Positions 60,556 through 64,000 of a stretch of 64,000 nucleotides of DNA are shown piece after piece; position 1 is the stretch's first letter, and each line of letters opens with the position of its first letter. The notes beneath the pieces are model-generated. The model had not been told where the DNA came from, made no database searches, and was given only the letters and a program-made list of their open reading frames with translations. Source of the stretch: Acidobacteriota bacterium (lineage in GTDB: Bacteria; Acidobacteriota; Blastocatellia; Pyrinomonadales; Pyrinomonadaceae); the NCBI GenBank assembly GCA_016715115.1, contig JADKBM010000016.1, forward strand, positions 1,240,001 through 1,304,000, read 5' to 3'. A program made the translations under genes and the position numbers.

Positions 60556-62493
60556 CTACTTCAAACCCGCTACCGGCAGGCGGCCCGGTGCCTGAACGGA
60601 GCTTGCGAACCTGGCCGCAAACACGCCGCTTTCGCGTCCGTTGGGTCCGATGATCCGGGCCTTGATCTCGATCGTTTGACCGGGCTGAACGCTCAACGGA
60701 AACGGTTGGGTATATAGACTCGAACCGCGATGCGGATCGGTTCCGTCGTTCGTCAAATAGATCTGGCCATTTCGAACCGGCGACAGCAGTTCGACCAGGA
60801 TCGGCTTCATCGGAGCGACCAAACGATCCTCGAAACCAAGAGGTCTCGGAATCCGATAATTGAACTGAGACCGGTCGAGTTCGGCAAAATGCCCCTCGAG
60901 CCTTTTTGAGAACTCGCGAAAGTTCCGCTTTTCCTGTTTCGACCACAGCACTTCCGCAAGCGCGGCAATCCGGGGAAACACCATATATTCGACGTCGCTT
61001 GTCTTCTTCAAAAACTCGGTCCAGACGCATCCCTGGCCGCCGATGATCCGTGTCGATTCGTCGGGGTTCAGGTTAGGCGGAACCGGTTCGAACTGATAGA
61101 CCGTCTCAAGCGCCACTTCTTTGCCGAGACTCAACGGTTCGAATCTGGTATCTCCCTGAGGGTGGTCGAAATACGTGAAATCCGACGGCGTCACGATCAC
61201 ATCGTGACCGGCGCGCGCCGCCTCGACCGCGAAATTCATCCCGCGCCAGGACATTATCGTCGCACTCGGAGCGACGCCTTCGCCGAGCACTTCGTCCCAG
61301 CCTATGATCTTCTTTCCCTTCGCATTGACGAGGCCTTCGACGCGGCGGACAAACCAACTCTCGAGATCCTTCTCGGTCGCAAGGTTGTGGCGCTTTCTGA
61401 GTTCGCGAACGGCGCTCGAATCCCTCCAATGGTCGATCATCACTTCGTCGCCCCCGATATGAAGGTAAGGCGAAGCGGGAAAAAGCTCGACGACCTCGGC
61501 CAACACATCGTCGATGAACGAGAACGTCGATTCGGTCGGGCAAAGGACGTCCGGAAAGCCACCCCACGTGGTCTTCACCCTGTATTCATAACCGTTCTTG
61601 CAGCCAAATTCGGGATACGCGGCGAGCGCGGCGGACGAATGACCCGGCATTTCGATCTCCGGAATGATCGTCACCTGACGCGCGGCGGCGAACGCGACGA
61701 TATCGCGGATTTCGTCCTGCGTGTAAAACCCTTCGACCGGCTTGCCGTCGCCGACAAACGGGCGATAGTTCTTTCCGACGACCGTCTCCGGACGCTTGGA
61801 GCCGATCTCTGTCAGTTTCGGGTATTTCCTGATCTCGAGGCGCCAACCCTGATCGTCGGTCAGGTGCCAGTGAAAATAGTTGTATTTGTAACGCGCCATC
61901 AGCGCGATGTACTTCTTGACGAACTCGGCCGGCATAAAATGTCGCGCGACGTCAAGATGCATCCCGCGGTACCGGAATCGCGGCGCGTCCTTGATCTCGA
62001 CCGCGGGAACATCGACCGGGAGAGTCCGCCCATACGGAAAAAGCTGAAGAAACGACTGGATCGCGTAAAAAAGGCCCGGCTCGGTTCCCTTCATCAGAAC
62101 CTTCCCCGGTTCGACGTTCAGCTCATAGCCTTCTGCTTGCGTCTCTTCAGCGGCCGAGGTAACCACGGCGATCGAATTCGCTTCAGTCGGCTGACCGATA
62201 ACCCGAAGTTTGATACCGTAGGTCTCGGCAAGAGCCTCGTTGAGCGCGGTCGCGGTTCGATTTCCGGTCTCGTCGAGCGCAACGATCAACGTTTCCGCCG
62301 TCAGTTCGAATTTCCCGCGCAGCCGCTGGACCGCCTGAGGTTTCGGAATGATGTTCATCTCGCCGACGACGTCGCCCGTGCGGCGCTCGGGCGTGACAGG
62401 CGGACGCGAGCAGTTGGCGACGAGCAGAATCAAGGCGATCAAAGTGGCCGCGACGCAATGCCGGACTATCCACTTCAGCGGCATCAACTTCAT
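60556..62493 (-). CDS. Lipoprotein beta-N-acetylhexosaminidase (GH20)
   Basis: The protein has 645 residues. The lipobox LVANC puts the acylated Cys at 28. A GH20b domain (residues ~45-165) precedes the catalytic barrel, which has RYRGMHLDVARHF, HWHLTDDQGWR and the catalytic pair D349-E350 in HIGGDE. A C-terminal CHB/FN3-like domain (~555-640) follows. It releases terminal GlcNAc/GalNAc from chitin, peptidoglycan fragments or glycoproteins at the cell surface. It sits ten bases after the four-ribbon protein gene, in the same direction. Confidence 0.94.
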   Translation of the reverse strand: MKLMPLKWIVRHCVAATLIALILLVANCSRPPVTPERRTGDVVGEMNIIPKPQAVQRLRGKFELTAETLIVALDETGNRTATALNEALAETYGIKLRVIGQPTEANSIAVVTSAAEETQAEGYELNVEPGKVLMKGTEPGLFYAIQSFLQLFPYGRTLPVDVPAVEIKDAPRFRYRGMHLDVARHFMPAEFVKKYIALMARYKYNYFHWHLTDDQGWRLEIRKYPKLTEIGSKRPETVVGKNYRPFVGDGKPVEGFYTQDEIRDIVAFAAARQVTIIPEIEMPGHSSAALAAYPEFGCKNGYEYRVKTTWGGFPDVLCPTESTFSFIDDVLAEVVELFPASPYLHIGGDEVMIDHWRDSSAVRELRKRHNLATEKDLESWFVRRVEGLVNAKGKKIIGWDEVLGEGVAPSATIMSWRGMNFAVEAARAGHDVIVTPSDFTYFDHPQGDTRFEPLSLGKEVALETVYQFEPVPPNLNPDESTRIIGGQGCVWTEFLKKTSDVEYMVFPRIAALAEVLWSKQEKRNFREFSKRLEGHFAELDRSQFNYRIPRPLGFEDRLVAPMKPILVELLSPVRNGQIYLTNDGTDPHRGSSLYTQPFPLSVQPGQTIEIKARIIGPNGRESGVFAARFASSVQAPGRLPVAGLK

Positions 62494-62502
62494 ACGTTAC
62501 AC

Positions 62503-64000
62503 CTATGCGCCTTTAGACTTGTTTTCCGCCCAGTCCGAGATGTACGGCACTTTGTACATTTCCATCTTATGCGCCTTGACGGCCAGGAATATCATTCCGA
62601 CCAAAGTAACCAAGCCGACGCCATAGATTAGCAGGATCAGGAGCTGAGCCCCGCCGCCCGGTCCGCCCGGTCCGGAAAGTGACAGCCAGAAGAGCCCAGC
62701 GACGCAAAGCTGAATGACGAAGTAGCAACCCATCGAAAAGATCGATTGCCAGGCGTGAAATCGCACGAAAGGGTTGGTTTGATGAACCGGATTCTTTAGC
62801 AGCAGCACTTGAAACCCGAATGCCGTCGCCACGATAAGCGGATATGAAAGAAACATCAACATCACGCTCCCGATCAACGCCAGCAAAAAACCCAAAACGA
62901 AACTCGCCACGATCGGAAGAACTAGCGGCGCGATGTAGCAGTACATCGCCGCGATGTTAGGTTTTAGTCCGGCGATCTTTGCCTGAAGGCCGTTCATCTG
63001 CGCCGCTCCGCGAGAGTAGATCGGCTCGATCATCGGCACGAAAGACGAATCGAATTTGCTCGCCGCGCCTCCGGCTCCCATAAAGATGCAGCCGATCATC
63101 GCACCGACGAAACCGAATGCCGTACCGAACGCCCCGATATGAGGTTTGATTCCGAGACTTGCGGCGTTCAGCTGGTAGCCCATTATTTCCGGACCGCTGT
63201 TCAGCGTCGATGCCTTGTACATCAGGAACAAAAGCCCCAAACCCGAAGCGATTAGGACGAACGGCCGGGCCTTCCACAGCGTGCTCTGGTTCTTGAAGAA
63301 GAAATAGGCGCCGAGCGAGACGATCGCCGTCAGCGGAAAGAGCCAGAAGCTACCGTCGGATTGTGCGATCTCAGCGCCGGAAACCTGTTTGTTTATCCCG
63401 CAGGCCGAGAACTCAAGCCACGGGAGGAAAAAGCAGATCACGACGAACGCGGATGCCGACGGACTGATCCAATGCGGACCGGACGCGGATGATGCGGCAA
63501 CCGGTACGGCCGGTGCGGCGAGCACCGGGCGAATCGGCTCAACCCGCAAACTCGCCGACGACGCCGCCGGAGCCGATGACCCGATGATCGGCACGGCGAC
63601 CGTGTGATTCGACTGCGACAGATCAGCCGCGCAGTTTCGGCAGAAATGATCGGTCACTTCGAACGGCTCGCCGCATTTCGTGCAGAAATTGGCGCTCGAC
63701 TTCTTGAGAGAAGTGCTCAGGTCGAACGCGCAGTGACGACAGAACTTGTCGTCCGCGCCGAAAGCCTTGGAGCATTGCGGGCAAACCTCCGCGACAGGGG
63801 GTTTTGTAAAATCGAAGGCGCACTTGGGGCAGAACTTGACGTTATCCGCAACGGGTTTCGCGCATTGCGGGCAGTCCTTTAGAATCGGCGCTTCCGTTCT
63901 CACGACCGGCGGGGCAACTGCCGCCGCCTGAACCGCGCCGCATTCATTGCAAAATGTCGCATCGGCATCCAAAACCGACTGGCAACTCGGGCATTTGTTT
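62503..64000 (-). CDS. Four-zinc-ribbon polytopic membrane protein (start just outside window)
   Basis: The frame is open to the window edge. The visible N-terminus NKCPSCQSVLDADATFCNEC shows the start codon lies only a few residues upstream. Four zinc ribbons (CPSC/CNEC, CPQC/CPKC, CPQC/CRHC, CTKC/CRNC) precede about eight membrane helices. It is a clear paralogue of the protein at 58837-60384, including the NCAADLS...NHTVAVP linker and the RFHAWQS segment. It ends with a short hydrophilic tail. The function is unknown. Confidence 0.77.
   Translation of the reverse strand, partial: NKCPSCQSVLDADATFCNECGAVQAAAVAPPVVRTEAPILKDCPQCAKPVADNVKFCPKCAFDFTKPPVAEVCPQCSKAFGADDKFCRHCAFDLSTSLKKSSANFCTKCGEPFEVTDHFCRNCAADLSQSNHTVAVPIIGSSAPAASSASLRVEPIRPVLAAPAVPVAASSASGPHWISPSASAFVVICFFLPWLEFSACGINKQVSGAEIAQSDGSFWLFPLTAIVSLGAYFFFKNQSTLWKARPFVLIASGLGLLFLMYKASTLNSGPEIMGYQLNAASLGIKPHIGAFGTAFGFVGAMIGCIFMGAGGAASKFDSSFVPMIEPIYSRGAAQMNGLQAKIAGLKPNIAAMYCYIAPLVLPIVASFVLGFLLALIGSVMLMFLSYPLIVATAFGFQVLLLKNPVHQTNPFVRFHAWQSIFSMGCYFVIQLCVAGLFWLSLSGPGGPGGGAQLLILLIYGVGLVTLVGMIFLAVKAHKMEMYKVPYISDWAENKSKGA

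Overview
The window looks like a chromosome segment of a diderm (LPS-type) bacterium, most likely Acidobacteriota, class Blastocatellia (Pyrinomonadaceae-like). This assignment is inference. It rests on moderately high G+C, lpxI, dense two- and three-Cys zinc-ribbon membrane proteins, a Ser/Thr kinase fused to a formylglycine-generating-enzyme-like domain, an FHA-ABC transporter, and peculiar low-complexity arrays that fill intergenic gaps. No ribosomal RNA or marker gene is present to fix the taxonomy.

Layout. 1-2.7 kb: the 3' part of a pyrogallol/phloroglucinol transhydroxylase-like molybdopterin large subunit, then its ferredoxin-type small subunit. 2.7-4.0 kb: an exported protein with a TonB-C-like end. 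4.0-18.2 kb: a long minus-strand run for cell-surface carbohydrate synthesis, in transcription order UDP-GlcNAc 2-epimerase, a deacetylase-glycosyltransferase fusion, a DegT aminotransferase, a Gfo/Idh dehydrogenase and a hexapeptide acetyltransferase (together close to a UDP-ManNAc3NAcA-type pathway), then an FAD enzyme, a polysaccharide deacetylase, a DPPR-synthase-like UbiA protein, two membrane glycosyltransferases (one frameshifted), a methyltransferase, a zinc-ribbon protein and peptide deformylase. 18.4-31.7 kb: housekeeping and secreted proteins (ferredoxin, glpX, DUF2085, S8 protease, a secreted protein behind a sigma-54 promoter, rsmI, M28 peptidase, lpxI, retropepsin-like protein, DEAD-box helicase, guaA). 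32.2 kb: tRNA-Asn, followed by a small accessory stretch to about 37 kb (DUF1295/DUF2177 pair, lipoprotein, small secreted and membrane proteins, long gene-poor gaps). 37.5 kb: a tryptophanase-type beta-eliminating lyase. 39.4-43.1 kb: an HhH protein, then a phosphoribosyltransferase / erythromycin-esterase-like / alpha/beta-hydrolase operon behind a near-consensus sigma-54 promoter. 43.5-64 kb: a block in which ten proteins carry N-terminal zinc ribbons, nine of them non-kinase membrane proteins, around a VanX-like dipeptidase, an FHA-ABC exporter, a Ser/Thr kinase and a GH20 hexosaminidase. This looks like a cell-envelope sensing and phosphorylation neighbourhood.

Two observations deserve most attention. 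First, several different low-complexity arrays occupy gaps from the stop codon of one gene to the start or stop codon of the next, and many are folded into inverted arms. One array motif family recurs at three loci. Second, the modular zinc-ribbon/transmembrane protein family includes an unusual C-C-C-D ribbon variant and exchanges its exported C-terminal domains. Two genes carry single-base frameshifts in short A/T runs, which may be assembly errors or real.
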